This document shows, one piece after another, positions 11,070-22,599 of a DNA stretch of 64,000 nucleotides. The notes beneath the pieces are model-generated. The model was not told the origin of the DNA. It searched no databases and saw nothing but the letters and a program-made list of their open reading frames with translations. A program made the position numbers and the translations under genes. Position 1 is the stretch's first letter. The number at the start of each line of letters is the position of its first letter. Source of the stretch: Angiostrongylus vasorum (Eukaryota > Nematoda > Chromadorea > Rhabditida > Metastrongylidae); assembly GCA_018806985.1 (NCBI GenBank), contig JADANN010000370.1, positions 1,780,001 through 1,844,000 of the forward strand. Reading direction: 5' to 3'.

Positions 11070-11405
11070 AGACGCTCATTCCTCACCTATGCAACTCTTT
11101 GCAGTTTGTCTCTACTGGATGCTCATAGCAAACGGTAAGTATCTGAAGAACCTATTTTCCACTGCCGCTGGAACTTAGGTATCAGGTTTTTTTCTGTTGG
11201 GAACATGGAAGTATTTGGCTAAATGGATGATAGTTTACCACCTTGATTTCTTTGGCTTTTTAAGGAAGGCGAAATTCACCCTAAGCATTATTGTCGTCGT
11301 GTCTGCTTGTCAAAAAAAGGCACTACGTTTTAGACCGTGAACTGTGTGAAATGCGGCCACAAGAATGTTCAGACAAGAGCAAATCTCGGAATTTCAGGCA
11401 TTAGG
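11070..11405. other. Unassigned DNA
   Basis: Nothing recognised after the PLE remnant ends. Confidence 0.35.
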
Positions 11406-11409
11406 TAAA

Positions 11410-11600
11410 ATAATCCAACTTATTTATTTAGTTATTCATATGGCCGGAGTTCACGTATTATGCTAGTCTCCATAGTTCCTTTCACTCAGTCGGTTGTCTT
11501 TTATCCTTCACCAACGAAGGTCTCCGAAATTATACGTGGGTTCGACTGCCGCTTGGGGACCCTCTCTTCTTCATAAGTGCCATTGAATAGTGTTGAAATA
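11410..11600 (-). mobile_element. Possible SINE-C fragment, strongly degenerate
   Basis: Similar in layout to the SINE-C copies at 40.8 and 43.0 kb in minus orientation (a TTATCCTTCACCAACGAAGG-like segment, an ACGTGGGTTCGACTGCCGCT segment and a CTTGGGGA block). Similarity is patchy. Confidence 0.4.
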
Positions 11601-11949
11601 AGTCCTTCCTAGAATCTCGGAATAGTGCTGATAAAGCGTTCACAGCCCTTCAGCACTTCCATTTCCCTCATTCATGGATAGAAATCGGTTTTCCCAATGA
11701 AGTCTGGTTCTGCTTGACTCTTTACAGTTTTCATTACTACAAGTACCTCTACAGCGCACTCAGCTGTCAGCACTCCTTTTATGCAGTGAGACCAAAAAAA
11801 TCTGTGTGATTACCTTCAACTCATTCATGTAGACAATCAGAAATCGCCTTTAAAGAGTGACATCATTTGATATATTATGGTAATATTCTTCGTAAAACGC
11901 ATAATTACAATTTTTCACACGATACCACACTTATCAACATTCTTACTAA

Positions 11950-12034
11950 ATGTTTACTAAATTTTATCATAAAAACCACCATGATGCTAAGATATTTGCA
12001 AAACTCCGAACCGCCGGTGTCTGTGGTGGGGAAC
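11950..12034 (-). mobile_element. SINE-B fragment, head-to-head with the next
   Basis: Reverse complement of the SINE-B middle: GATGCTAAGATATTTGCAAA, CTCCGAACCGC and GTGTCTGTGGTGGGGAAC. It stops at the B-box region and is followed directly by the head of a plus-strand copy, giving a head-to-head junction near 12034. Confidence 0.75.
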
Positions 12035-12235
12035 GATAGAACTAGCTGAGAGACAGGCGAAACAAAAGACCATGGTGTGGTGGTGAACGCGTTAGCTCCC
12101 TCCCTCACCCGGAAAGGGTAATACCGCATTCGCTCCCCACCGCAGACACCTGCGGTGCGGAGTTTTCCAAATATCTCAGCATCATTGTGATTGCATCACA
12201 CGTAGTACCTATAATAGGCTGTAAATAAAAAGTTA
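12035..12235 (+). mobile_element. SINE-B copy, tRNA-like
   Basis: Head GATAGAACTAGCTGAGAGAC, an A-box-like TGGTGTGGTGGTGAACGCG, a B-box region TTCGCTCCCCACCGC, then CAGACACCTGCGG, AAATATCTCAGCATCATTGTG and a 3' end with GTAAATAAAAAGTTAA. The same order recurs in at least eight places in the window. Function: non-autonomous retroposon with an internal polymerase III promoter (inference from boxes). Confidence 0.8.
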
Positions 12236-12304
12236 ACATTGTTCTCATAAAATTATCATAGCCATGAAACCAAAGTAGTTAAGAAAATTCTTAATATCTT
12301 CGGA

Positions 12305-12520
12305 AAAAAACAGAACTGAAACCACAGCTGCGAGAAAGCGGAACGAAAGACCCGCATGTTATGGCAGTTAACACGTTAGCCTCCGGAAAGGGTAATAGCG
12401 TGTTCGATCCCCCACCGCAGACACCTGTGGCCTGGAGTTTTGCAAATATCTCAGCATCACTTTGGGTATATTTCACATCATACGCGACCATGGAAAAGAA
12501 TAGACAGTAAATAAAAAGTG
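12305..12520 (+). mobile_element. SINE-B copy
   Basis: Head degenerate; AACACGTTAGCCTCCGGAAA, B box GTTCGATCCCCC, then CACCGCAGACACCTGTGG, AAATATCTCAGCATCAC and the 3' end CAGTAAATAAAAAGTGA. The B box here is close to the consensus GGTTCGANNCC. Confidence 0.8.
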
Positions 12521-12739
12521 ACTACGTTGCCTTCAGAAAGTCAGCTTAATCATTGGCCGTATCGAATTTCTATCGAAAAGATGCTATTGAAATTGTTTAA
12601 TTGCCTCATCACCAAAGAAAAAATTCAATGAAGAACAGACAGCTAAAAACAATTACAGAATAAAAAATCAGTTTGGAATGCTTTCGTCAAATGGATCGCA
12701 CATACGCCGATTAAAGCGAGGCACTCTTCTGAATTTTCT

Positions 12740-12905
12740 ATGCTCTGTTTTAACTTTTACTTACCGTTTAATTCTTCATGACAGCGTGTTATGTGAAATA
12801 CAACGACAAGGATGCTGAAATATGAAGAAAGCACGGAACCTCAGTTTGGCCTCAAATCCGCGATAGGCCTTTCCTGGGCTCACGTGGTAGCACCGTTAAT
12901 GTAAA
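12740..12905 (-). mobile_element. SINE-B copy, degenerate
   Basis: Minus-strand layout: ACTTTTACTTACCG (3' end), GTGAAATACAACGACAAGGA, TGCTGAAATATGAA, then CCTTTCCTGGGCTCACGTGG for the A-box region. It faces the plus-strand copy that begins at about 12925, again head-to-head. Confidence 0.7.
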
Positions 12906-12924
12906 AGAATTCTAGCAAAGACAA

Positions 12925-13095
12925 AGAAAGAGTCTCGATTGTGCAGCGGATAACACGTGATCTCCCGGCAAACGTAATCGCGGGTTCGAAGCGCGTCTGA
13001 GATTCCGAGCTTTGCTCATATCTCAGCACCATTTTAGATGTATCTCACAAAATAGGTTACCACAAAAAAAAGAATTGGCAGTAAGAAGACCAATT
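12925..13095 (+). mobile_element. SINE-B copy
   Basis: GTGCAGCGGATAACACGTGA (A-box region), GCGGGTTCGAAGC (B box), TTTGCTCATATCTCAGCACC and a 3' end AATTGGCAGTAAGAAGACC. Less AT-rich tail than other copies. Confidence 0.72.
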
Positions 13096-13099
13096 AAAA

Positions 13100-13345
13100 T
13101 GTTTCGACTGCAGTTTATTTTAGTTTATTGGGTTCAATGCTGATTTGTACTGCTCAGATCACATCCGTTGCCTGGTGATTGCAGATAGCACCGCTAGAGT
13201 AAGAAAAAAGACTGACCAAGAGAAATACAGCGCAAGGGCTTTGGTTAGTGCAATGCATAACACGTGAGCCCCTGGAAATGGTAATCGTGGGTTCGAAGAA
13301 AATAGGAGTTCCCGAGTGTTGCTCTCATTTCGGCATCCTTGTGGT
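13100..13345 (+). mobile_element. SINE-B copy with long 5' part
   Basis: Starts with ACTGCAGTTTATTTTAGTTT and TTCAATGCTGATTTGTACTG, a 5' extension also present at 35.57 and 47.17 kb, then GCATAACACGTGAGCCCC, B box GTGGGTTCGAAGA and a degenerate TCATTTCGGCATCCTTGTGG. The 3' tail is lost. Confidence 0.68.
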
Positions 13346-13980
13346 TGCCTTTTTAAACTTTCTTTGTAAAGTTCAGATTATTCCGACCGCTCGATGACGA
13401 TTTTATCCTAAATGGATTACATATAAAAAGTAGAGCAAAAATCGACACGTAAACATCATCTTGTGCGTTGATAGCGCTAAATTCTTTGTGTTCATGCGTT
13501 GACGCTGATAAACTAACGAAGAGAAAGAAAGCTTTTCCAACTGATCATTTTTGTTTCTTTTTGTCTATTCACTATGATATGTATTTTTCCATATGACGTT
13601 GTGAAAACTCATTAAGATAGAGAGAAAGTAGGATGCTATGTAAGTCGTCACCCCTGGTTCACTTCAAACTCTCAAATTTGTAGGAAAAAACAGACCTAAA
13701 AAAATGAAGATCAAATCCGATTTTTAAGGAAAATCTGTTAAAAAATCACGAGCATATGACAAAATATTAACAACAGTATTAATAAGGAGAAAAATGAACG
13801 CTGATGAAAAAAAAAAAACTTAGACCGAGAACATATTTCTCTTCAGTCTGAGTTATTCTCTCGACCACATTGCTGCTTGCTTGATTTTAATTCTTGCTCT
13901 AGTGTGGAAAAACTCTGCTCCAATGAATATCCTGAGAACAAATTTAATTAACATTAAAAGCAGTTATAAATGTCGTCAGT
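13345..13980. other. Unassigned AT-rich DNA
   Basis: Nothing recognised; contains poly-A runs such as that at 13806-13818. Confidence 0.4.
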
Positions 13981-13984
13981 GCTG

Positions 13985-14225
13985 AGCATTGCATAATGCT
14001 TAGAGTTGCTTGTAATGCACCAATAGCCTTTATTTCCATCCCGAGCCCTGTGCAAACCATGTGCGTCATCCCTGCGAGATCGGCAAGTTGGTGGCAAACT
14101 ATCCAGGGGGATCGAAACGCTGGTTTTATGGCATTGATAAGCCTTGCTGGTCATTGTATAGGCCAAATATGCATCTAATCATTTTCGCGATGCTACGAAA
14201 GGAGTCGACTGCGTGGTACATTGTT
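13985..14225 (+). mobile_element. SINE-A copy, degenerate
   Basis: Recognised by GAGATCGGCAAGTTGGTGGC, TTGATAAGCCTTGCTGGTCA, TGTATAGGCCAAATATGCAT and CGATGCTACGAAAGGAGTCG in family order. The A box (CATAATGCTTAGAGTTGC) is degenerate. The 3' end is cut short after GTGGTACAT. Confidence 0.68.
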
Positions 14226-14249
14226 AGCTGGCAAACGGTTCAGCTTTTA

Positions 14250-14560
14250 TATGTTTAACTTTTATTTACTGCCGATTTTTTAAGGCAGGGCATTGTGTGA
14301 AGTACAACCACAATGACGTTGAGATATGAACAAAACTCCGAACCCTAGCTGTCGATTACTCCTTCCGGGGGATCACGTACCATCCACCGCACCATCGAGG
14401 ACGTTGCTTTACCCTCCACTGAGTGAGTTTTTTACCCTAAAGGTGCTATCAGCAGTCATCCACCAACGAGAATGATCTGCGGAGCACAAATCAGCATTCA
14501 ATCCAGTTGAGCTGAAGCTGCAGTCGAAATCACAGTGTTTGACTTTTATTCATTCCCTAT
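14250..14560 (-). mobile_element. SINE-B copy with long 5' part
   Basis: Reading inward from the 3' side: AACTTTTATTTACTGCCG, GGCATTGTGTGAAGTACAAC, CACAATGACGTTGAGATATG, GGGGGATCACGT (A-box region) and finally AATCAGCATTCAATCCAGTT with GAGCTGAAGCTGCAGTCG, the 5' extension in reverse. Confidence 0.72.
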
Positions 14561-14569
14561 TATTTTTTC

Positions 14570-15840
14570 ATGGTAGATCGGCTTTAATCTGTGTAAATAA
14601 TAAAACTTACAAACAGTTAACACCATTCTAAAACCCGACTCTATCTAATAATACGCCCTTTCTATTAGTTAATTTCACCGCTGCGATAAGATTTTCCTCG
14701 GTGTCGAACGGCGTTCTACAGCAAAAATTTTATCTACACTGCACGCAACCTATAGAAGCTGAGAACAATTTCAACATTTTCGTTCAGAAGCACAGCTAAG
14801 AGAAAACCTATACGAAGAGCCGCAGACACTAAGAAGAGAAATCAGTCGCAAAGCGGCAGACCTCACTGTAAGGTAGCTCGAGAACCTGTGGCATGGGGAC
14901 GTTCTAGCACTGGTATACTGCAATTTTATTGCAGAGAAACGTTTCAAATAATCACAGAAATAATAATCTGATAGAAATAATGTTATGTACAGCATAAAAT
15001 CTCATAAAGCCGGTGATATCAAGTAACACGTAAGTCACGAAGAGCTGTTCAGTTTTTCTACCGTTACGTCAATAACCATGAATTCATCTCCTATCTAAAT
15101 ATCCGTAATGCCCTTCTACACCAAATATTCTAGTAATTTTTGTTAAATTATTCTGCAGTGGTCATTAGTACGAAAGGTTTCGCTCTCTTTGAAGGTGTTT
15201 TTTGGTCTCAGCCATTCTTGTATTCCTTTTCCAAGTCAGACCACCCGCACCGAGTTCCCATGGGAACTTATTATTGCAAAGAGAAAAAGGAAAAACTAAA
15301 AAAGGTGGCCGTGCAGCGTGCAGAAAACGAAATTCACAGAAAAGTCAGCCTTCGTGGAACAAGTGTTACTGGTTTGTATGTTAACGACTTGGGCTTAGCT
15401 CATGAAAAAACACATTAACCAGTTGATCGATGAAGATGATGAAGGGAAATCGGTGTTTGGAACTAGAAGACCAAATGTGTGCTTCCATCAATGCGCCCTA
15501 ATTTAAAGTCTGATCGATCAATAGTAATTCAATAGACTATAAGCCGCACAGAATCCAAGAAGTACAGCGACTATTCACCAGTTTCAACGTTTCAATTCAA
15601 ACAGAGTGAGTGGAAAGTTTCTACGTGTACCTCTGTGAAGTGGAAGTTATTGACGATCAAAACTCGGCCCGAGCTTAATTCTGGGTATCGTCGATTTTTT
15701 TTCCTCCCAGTAACGATAAGTACCACATAAAATGATTGCTTACCTACAGATGTGTCGATAGCTGAAAAATACATTTGACGTCTTGATGTACTCCATATTT
15801 TGTTATGTCTTTTACCCGAAGTAAAAACCTGAAATATAAG
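14570..15840. other. Unassigned AT-rich DNA
   Basis: No repeat family or gene recognised. Frames at 15140-15418 (plus), 15592-15891 (minus) and 14771-14995 (minus) are short and without domains. Confidence 0.4.
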
Positions 15841-15844
15841 AAGA

Positions 15845-16060
15845 GAATCGATAGAACTAGCTGAGAGACAGGCGAAACGAAGGACCCGCATGGTGTGGTG
15901 GTGAACGCGTTACTCCCCGGAAAGGACAAAAGCGCGTTCGTTTCCCAACATAAGCACCTGCGGTCCAGAGTTTTGCAAATATCTCAGCTTCGTTGAAGTT
16001 ATATTTCGCAATATACCCCTGCCATCAAAAACAGTTAGGCAATAAGTAAAAAAGGTTAAA
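15845..16060 (+). mobile_element. SINE-B copy
   Basis: Good head (GATAGAACTAGCTGAGAGAC, GACCCGCATGGTGTGGTGG), TGAACGCGTTACTCCCCGGA, a weak B box (GCGTTCGTTTCCC), then AGCACCTGCGGTCCAGAG and AAATATCTCAGC. The 3' end reads GCAATAAGTAAAAAAGGTTA. Confidence 0.82.
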
Positions 16061-16535
16061 ATTAAGAAGAGAATCTTATCGCAAAACAAAGAGAGCTAAC
16101 GTATTCTCGATTTAAAGAGACAACTTTCATGAAAAAATAAATGTGCTTAAGTAGTTCTGCACATGAGGACAGGACATGGTGTAGAGCACTGGAAATGATG
16201 AAGGAGAGTGACAGATGGTGTGGCACGATGAACGAGAGAGCAAATGATCGGAACGAGACGGCTGACAGCCTGAAAACGACCAGGAAAAACGCCTACCATT
16301 GAGAAGCGCAAGAAAAAAAGCACAGATAAAAAAGCGAAAAAAAGGGAAAAGAATCTGATAACCAGATTAAATGCCATTTTCTGTGCTTTAATTAAAGGAA
16401 AACAGGTGAAAACCGTAAAAAAAAAGAACAAAATAAAAACTGAGGTGATCGCCAAAAACAGCGACGTTACGACGAACGAAATCTTCTGACAAACATCGCC
16501 GCACGTGGTGGTGTTGTTAAAAACACGTCTACAAT
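16060..16535. other. Unassigned AT-rich DNA with long A-rich tracts
   Basis: Purine-rich plus strand. The 145-codon minus-strand frame at 16147-16584 is Phe/Leu/Ser-rich because it reads the T-rich complement; it runs into the SINE-A at its 5' end, so I do not call it a gene. Confidence 0.4.
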
Positions 16536-16537
16536 AT

Positions 16538-16830
16538 ATAGGATAAAGGATAAAGTGTTTGGAGTCTATCAATCCCTTGCTCATTCCAATCCTTTATGCA
16601 TTTCATTCCATTCGCATTACTGCGGTTATTCGCGAATGCATAATTGACCCATCCAATGGCTTCTGAGATTCTACCGATGTATCACGTCAGTGCTACTTTC
16701 CCTCCAGACACGTTTAGCACAAGTTTCCTGACACTGGTGCATGGCCGTGGACACAGGATCGAACCACTGATCAAGTGAATTCCACAGCATTTCTGATCTG
16801 TGCACTACACTCATGCCTACCTCCACTGTA
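16538..16830 (-). mobile_element. SINE-A copy, degenerate, interrupted tail
   Basis: Begins with the family 3' tail in reverse (AGGATAAAGGATAAAGTG, TCTATCAATCCCT), then TTCTACCGATGTATCACGTC, CAGTGCTACTTTCCCTCC, GGATCGAACCACTGATC (B box) and GTGCACTACACTCATGCC (A box). Confidence 0.7.
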
Positions 16831-17129
16831 TCCATTCGAAAATTGCAATTCGAGAGAACACATGCCACTCCAGATGCTGCTCTTTTGCAACCACACCACT
16901 ATTGACTTCCAAATGCTCGACATTGATTCTGATTAAGAAGGTGTAAAAGCAACACAAAGATGGTCCGTGGATGCTGTGGAAAATAACACGGCCTTTTTTA
17001 GCTTTCTTTATAGGTGCTTCAACTAATGAAAAGAAGATTCATGTTTAAAATAATGGTTTAACAAACGTTCGCAAAACTCCTCGTTTCGGGCGATCTCAAA
17101 ACTATCATATCCGAAGCAGTCCGTATCGT

Positions 17130-17400
17130 GCAATAATTAGAGGTACCGTGCTACACACACTTGGTTACTGATTCAATCTCGCATCCCGCGCAACCCAAAC
17201 CGTTTATCCCATTGGAGCCGGCAAATAATCCCGGACTTTTCTGGGAACGTAAAAGCACCGATCTGATAGATCAATACCCCATCATAAGTAACTGCATAGG
17301 CCTAATATTGTGTATTTAATCACCTCTACGACGGCAAGAATTGAGTAGGATTTATGGAGCATTCCTAATAGATTGACCAGCACTTAACACCTTATCTTTT
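17130..17400 (+). mobile_element. SINE-A copy, strongly degenerate
   Basis: GATTCAATCTCGCATCCCGC (B box region), GAGCCGGCAAATAATCCCGG, AATCACCTCTACGACGGCAA, GGAGCATTCCTAATAGATTG and ACACCTTATCTTT follow the family order. Confidence 0.6.
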
Positions 17401-18040
17401 TAGAGTGTGGTTAGGCTCTAGTTTCAAAGTAATAGTTCGCCTTGATCAATTTCAACCTATCAGCGAAGAAACAACGTAATAACGTATTAGTTAAAATGAG
17501 CAGTAGAGGAGAAAGGATTTGGTTGGTTTCCACTAAGCTAAGATTCCGTTAGCAACACACGGACGTTATTTCGTGGTCATTCGTTCAGTGGTTATTCAAT
17601 TCATCATGGAGCTTTAAAGCGTTGGAAGAAATCACATTCGGCTATTATCAGGTTTTTCCTCGTCCCTTCAGCGTCCCAACATTATTGAAAGCTCCATTCA
17701 ATCATGACGGGGTTTTTTATGTTATTATGAAACATTTTTTCTCTGCAGTTTCAATACAGTACGCTAGACAAATTTATTAAAATCACTTTGGAATGGAATT
17801 CTTGTCGGAAAGGGTATCCTTGTTTTTTCTAGACATTTTTTCACCAGGAAAATTTGAAAACATCAAATTTCGTTTGCTAATTAGCTACCGTAATCGTTGG
17901 CATACGATGAAATTATCGATTTTTCTCCAGTGTTTTCACATATAGTTCGATTGATCGAATGGAATCCATTTTTTTTCCGCTGATGACGTTGACGCGAAAA
18001 AATTTTCGTCTATCTGAGTGTTGACTTCAACTGGCTGGTA

Positions 18041-18088
18041 TATTGACTTTTTTTCAGTGGTTCAAAAAATTCTCTTATGTATCGATTA
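18041..18088. repeat. Flanking direct repeat, left copy
   Basis: TTCAGTGGTTCAAAAAATTC followed by TCTTATGTATCGATTA is echoed at 18463-18515 (AGATGGTTCAATAAAATTCT, CATTTACATGGATTGATTA). The two lie on either side of the SINE-A at 18127-18402. Confidence 0.6.
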
Positions 18089-18126
18089 TTTCCGTTCGAT
18101 AACAAAAAATACTCTCGCATAAACGA

Positions 18127-18402
18127 TAAAGGATAAAGCTTTCGGCATTGATCAATCCCTGACGGATGCGCCATGCATTCGACTTCATCAAGAATCGTTT
18201 TGAGGTGATTGAATGCATATCTGGTCTTTACAGTGACTCGCGGTGGCCTACCGATGTATCGAGCCAGTGCTGCCATCCTCCCAGACAAGTCTGGCAGCAA
18301 TTTGCCGACTGCAGAAGGATAGAGGGCCTGGTGGGCCATGGGTGCGGAGATCGATTCCACGTGTGTGTTGCAGGGCGCTTCAGACCACTGCGCCACACGC
18401 GC
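18127..18402 (-). mobile_element. SINE-A copy, near full length
   Basis: One of the best copies. On the minus strand: A box GTGGCGCAGTGGTCTGAAGC, B box GGAATCGATCTCC, then CCATGGCCCACCAGGCCC, TTGCCAGACTTGTCTGGG, CACTGGCTCGATACATCGG, a GCATTCAATCACCTC segment and a 3' end of TTTATCCTTTATCG. The terminal TTTATCC units resemble the tandem-repeat tails of RTE-mobilised SINEs. Confidence 0.9.
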
Positions 18403-18462
18403 CCCCCTCGAGCATAGAAAACAATTTTAATGGATGTCACAAAATCGGAAAGCTATAGTCAT

Positions 18463-18515
18463 TTTTCGACTTTTTAGATGGTTCAATAAAATTCTCATTT
18501 ACATGGATTGATTAA
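18463..18515. repeat. Flanking direct repeat, right copy
   Basis: Partner of 18041-18088; see that entry. Identity is partial, so this is an older duplication rather than a fresh target-site duplication. Confidence 0.55.
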
Positions 18516-18519
18516 GCTT

Positions 18520-18890
18520 CGCAACATATTTCGCGCAGAAAATGATTTTGGAGAGCAGAGCTAAAATAGAGAAAAGCTAATTTCGTTGAATGAGGACTCA
18601 AAGTTTAAGTTTTAATTTTACCGTACTTCACTTAATAGATGTATAGTGGAAACAAAACTACAAGCCACCACAATTCTTCATAAAGGCAATTTTTACGGCT
18701 CGGTTTATTTTTCTCAAAATTGAGATATTCATTCCGTGTTTTTGTTTATGTTCGGGACTTTTTAAAAAGCCTGTAAACAGACGTTATAACGCAATAAGTA
18801 AATAAAAAATGATTGCAAGCATTTTTTAATTACTTTTAGAGAGAAGCATATCGTTAACTTCGCATTCGCTGTGGAGTTTTGGTGAAGAAG
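18520..18890. other. Unassigned AT-rich DNA
   Basis: Nothing recognised. Confidence 0.4.
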
Positions 18891-18894
18891 GAGA

Positions 18895-19055
18895 ATTTTG
18901 CAAATTAAAAAAATAACTACAACGACAATGAGATATGTACACAACTAGAAAATGCGAGCTCTGAACCAGCAACAACCCTTTCCAAGGCTCACGCGTTATC
19001 TACTGCATTAACCGAGGCTCTTGCTTTGCCTTTCACTCAGGCAGCTTTTTCAGTA
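18895..19055 (-). mobile_element. SINE-B copy, degenerate
   Basis: ACTACAACGACAATGAGATATG, CCTTTCCAAGGCTCACGCG and TTATCTACTGCATTAACCG follow the minus-strand order of SINE-B, with the A-box region at the right end. Confidence 0.62.
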
Positions 19056-19059
19056 AAAT

Positions 19060-22000
19060 AGAAAATAAAAGTAATTCTTATCGCCGCGTTCTGCAAGGTG
19101 AGATTTTTCCTCTTCTTACAAAGAATTTCGTAGTCGTTTTCTATCAAACTTCCGTTGAACTCTTTCTCTAAACTCTAACTCTAAAGCTATTTTTTGACAT
19201 AATTATACAAATTGGATAATCCTCGATTGAATACCTACTAAGTTGCTTTGTAAAGGAAAAATACTATATTGCTGTTACCCTTCAGCCTTTTTTTAAAAGT
19301 TATAAAAAGTTTTAAATCGCAGAACTTTCGAATATTCGATTAAATCGAAACGATCAACCACTAAGGAAGAAGTGATTGATTTTTTTTCTATTTTAGAAGA
19401 AACACTGAAAAACAATAAGGAAGGTTGAAAACACTCCATCAAATCCAGTTCTTTTCCCCAAAAAGTTAAAGTTTAAGGTGCAGTCATGAGAACACCGGAT
19501 TACTGTAGCGATTTTTCCGTTCATTACCGTAGCGAAGAAAATAAAAGAAATTGAAAATGAAAAAGCTAATTATAGAAAATGAAGTAACTTCTCTCCACAG
19601 TCTGAGAAATCGTTGTGATTTTGATGAACATAGAAGATAAGTGTGACAAATCTGTAGAACCATAGGACTAATTAAAATTTTAGTGCAACATCAGTTCAAC
19701 CCAATTTTTATATTTACAACTCGCGTTTAAAAGAAAGTAAAAAATATACCGCTTCATGACGCAACAATGTGGTTACAGCATGAAATGGTAAATTTTCGAA
19801 ACGATTGGGAATTTGTAGAAATTGGGCAAAATATTCTGTGCACAGGTTTACTTCGGCCCTACGGCAAGAAGAACTTCGCAGATTAACAAGGGAATATGCT
19901 GGAACATAAGGCAAGACGAAAAGAAGAAAAATGCGAATTTGAAATGTAAGCGACAATTATATAGGACATCATATTCATTGCCTCATAAAACATGGTAAAA
20001 ATGCGTTGTTCGAAAAAAAAACTTCCATATTTCCGTATTTTTAGATTATTTAAACACCGCAATCCATCCACATCGGGCAAATTCGTTGCTGTGATGTTTA
20101 AAATCTCTGCTTTTAGTTAGTCTTTGGTTCATTAGAACACACCATTTAGCACTTCAACTTCAAATTTTTTGAGCTGATCATTTCAAATATTATCAGTCGT
20201 CATTCCTTCTTACCACTTTTGAGGAAAAAAAAGCTAGAAAACACTAAAAAGAAAAGCTTGAGAAAGATTTACTATCCGGCTTGAAGCAGAGAGAGTTGCT
20301 TTGGACCACAGTAAAAAGGAACGGAACTAAAACACCAAAAAAAAACTTGTCCTGAAACCTCTCAGTAATGACATCAAGAGAAAGAACTAGTGCAAGACGG
20401 ACCGTACCCTTTAGATAAGGGTTTGGTTTTTCGAATAACGTCGGGGTTGGTTGATTGGAAGAAGGTTGGCTTGCATGCGCAGACGCAGGCGAAACACTTC
20501 GAGGAGGCTGCCACGAAATAAAACTGGCTCATGGTGGAAACCCTATGGCTAGTTGAACTGAAATAGCAGAGAAATCATGGAAGATCGGAGACAAGCAGAG
20601 TAAAGGAGAAAAAAATCGAGATATATGATTTGACGACAGAGAGACGAGATCGTTAGACGACAAGAAAAAAGACTTGAAGAGGCCCTAAAAAAACGGCGCC
20701 CAAATCGATGCTCGACGCTCGAGAAAAACATCCTCCTATTCTTGATAAAACTCAGTCAGCCAATCGAATTGTGAATTGGTCGCTAAAAATCGGGGTCAAC
20801 AGGTTAAGTGCACCTACATTCTGATGACAGAGAGGTGACATCTGAGAGGTTTCTGAGTGTAGACATCACGAAGATGTTTGCCATGCAGTGTATTGAGACC
20901 GTTATGGATACCCACCGAAGGTATCCTCCTCAGCAAATTTCTTTAAAAGGATCTCAACTTTGTCGACATTTACAACGAAGGGGTCTAGTGAGTATTTTAG
21001 AAGTAAAATTAACGGATTAAGAAACAGATGAAATTAAGAAGAAAAAAAAGATCCATTACATCATGCAGTGAACACAGAATATGACACTTTGATACCAGAA
21101 TTGCAAGAGAAAAACCACGCAAAGCAACTAAGAAATAGTAGGGATCACTTGGAATCTGCAACCTTTCACTGATAATACGGTAAGACGACGATTCTGGTTC
21201 GTAACCCTTCCCTTTCGGAAGAGAATTGCCAACTGGAATCCAACATTTGTAGTTTTTGGCTGGTGGTTACCAGAGCGGATAGTACTATGGGTGGTTAGGA
21301 CAGGTAGAGGGCAGAAGAGAAGATGATTGCTTACAGTGGTGAGTTTGGAAAAAATATCATAGCCGAATTTTCGATAGAATTTGGTCTTGTTCGTTGACTT
21401 TTCTCTTACGGTTATGGTGGATGAAACTCATCACTTCAATATGGATAGAATCGTCGTTTATTTACAATCCAAATTTATTGATCGGGCTGAATGTTTGAAG
21501 AGTAGTGTGGGCTGCTGATTATGGTTATTTTTTTTCAAAAAACATTAATTTTTACCGAACGACATCGATTAATCGATTTTGATTTTGTGACTTTTATAAT
21601 CAAATAGGTTTCTTCTCATAGGATCAAGTGCCTAGGCATTTCAAACCCTGCAGATTTTATTCACTAGGTGATAAAGTGGCTAGCATTGCTTGAACGGATA
21701 TTGCATTATCGATCAATTCCGCGCTAGGTTTCATCCTTCACAATGAGACTGAATACATGTGAAAAACTGTTCGTCACTAAAAAGAACTATTCTGTGAATA
21801 GAGTTACTACTATAGAACAACCATATTCTCATGAATTAGCAATAACCTACCTGAAATTGTGCTATTGTTCAAGGGATCACTGTTTATCTAGACATCGTAT
21901 CGTGACATGTTCATTTGTTTCGATGACTGATCCGCTCGACATCGAGTTCAATCCAACTCCAAACGTCATCACTCACTGGAATTACTGTAGAGCTACCGTA

Positions 22001-22595
22001 TTCTGCCGTACTATTTCTAAAAGGATAAAGGGAGAAGGAGTTCGTCGCTGATCTATCTTCTTAAATATGATACGTACTTCAAATAATCCCAGTAGCAATT
22101 TAGGTAAACTGATAGGGGAGGGGGCTTAATTAGCCCTGGAAGGCGAACAAAGCAACCATTATGTGTATATTGAAGAACACTTCTAATTACTGCTTTGCGA
22201 GCACCATGCTATGTGTACCACCTGCATCACCTTTTGTCTTGCTGGTACTCATGCAATGACGTCGAGAAGTCCAATCGTTACGTCTTCACATCGTTCCAGT
22301 CGTTAACAATTTAACGTTAATTCATTGTTTTCTTGATGAAGAAACATTGTTTAACGTTACGTTGTAGAAGGCAAACCTTGTCATATTTCATCGTCAGCAT
22401 ATTCGTCATCTTATCGCTTCGCGTTATGCCAGATGTCTTATTCAACTGTTATTTATAACATAACGAAACACGTAGAGCTCAAGGGTTAGGGATAATTTTC
22501 AATACATGCATGGTTGTTAGCCCGACACCTTACTCGGTTCTAATCGCGCCATCCTTTCTTTAAGGGAACAGATTGTTACCAGAGCCATCTGACAG
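19060..22595. other. Unassigned AT-rich DNA
   Basis: About 3.5 kb without a recognised repeat family. One possible coding remnant at 20808-20997 is listed separately. Other frames (19714-19956 and 20549-20731 minus, 21743-22051 plus) have no domain and no clear splice context. I cannot exclude short exons of an unknown gene here. Confidence 0.35.
20808..20997 (+). other. Possible coding remnant, unknown
   Basis: About 60 codons with balanced composition, including SERFLSVDITKMF and IETVMDTHRRYPPQ. It is preceded by a 3' splice-like AACAG and ends at CTA|GTGAGT, a strong 5' splice-like site. The string FLSVDITKMFAMQCIETVM could be a diverged PLE reverse transcriptase motif A region (compare ESFDVTALYTNV and the following helix), but no neighbouring RT motif is visible. 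I do not assign it. Confidence 0.3.
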
Positions 22596-22599
22596 GATA

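Noticed and set aside
16147..16584. 145-codon hydrophobic minus-strand frame
   Set aside because: It reads T-rich sequence, begins inside a SINE-A tail and has no domain or plausible membrane-protein layout.
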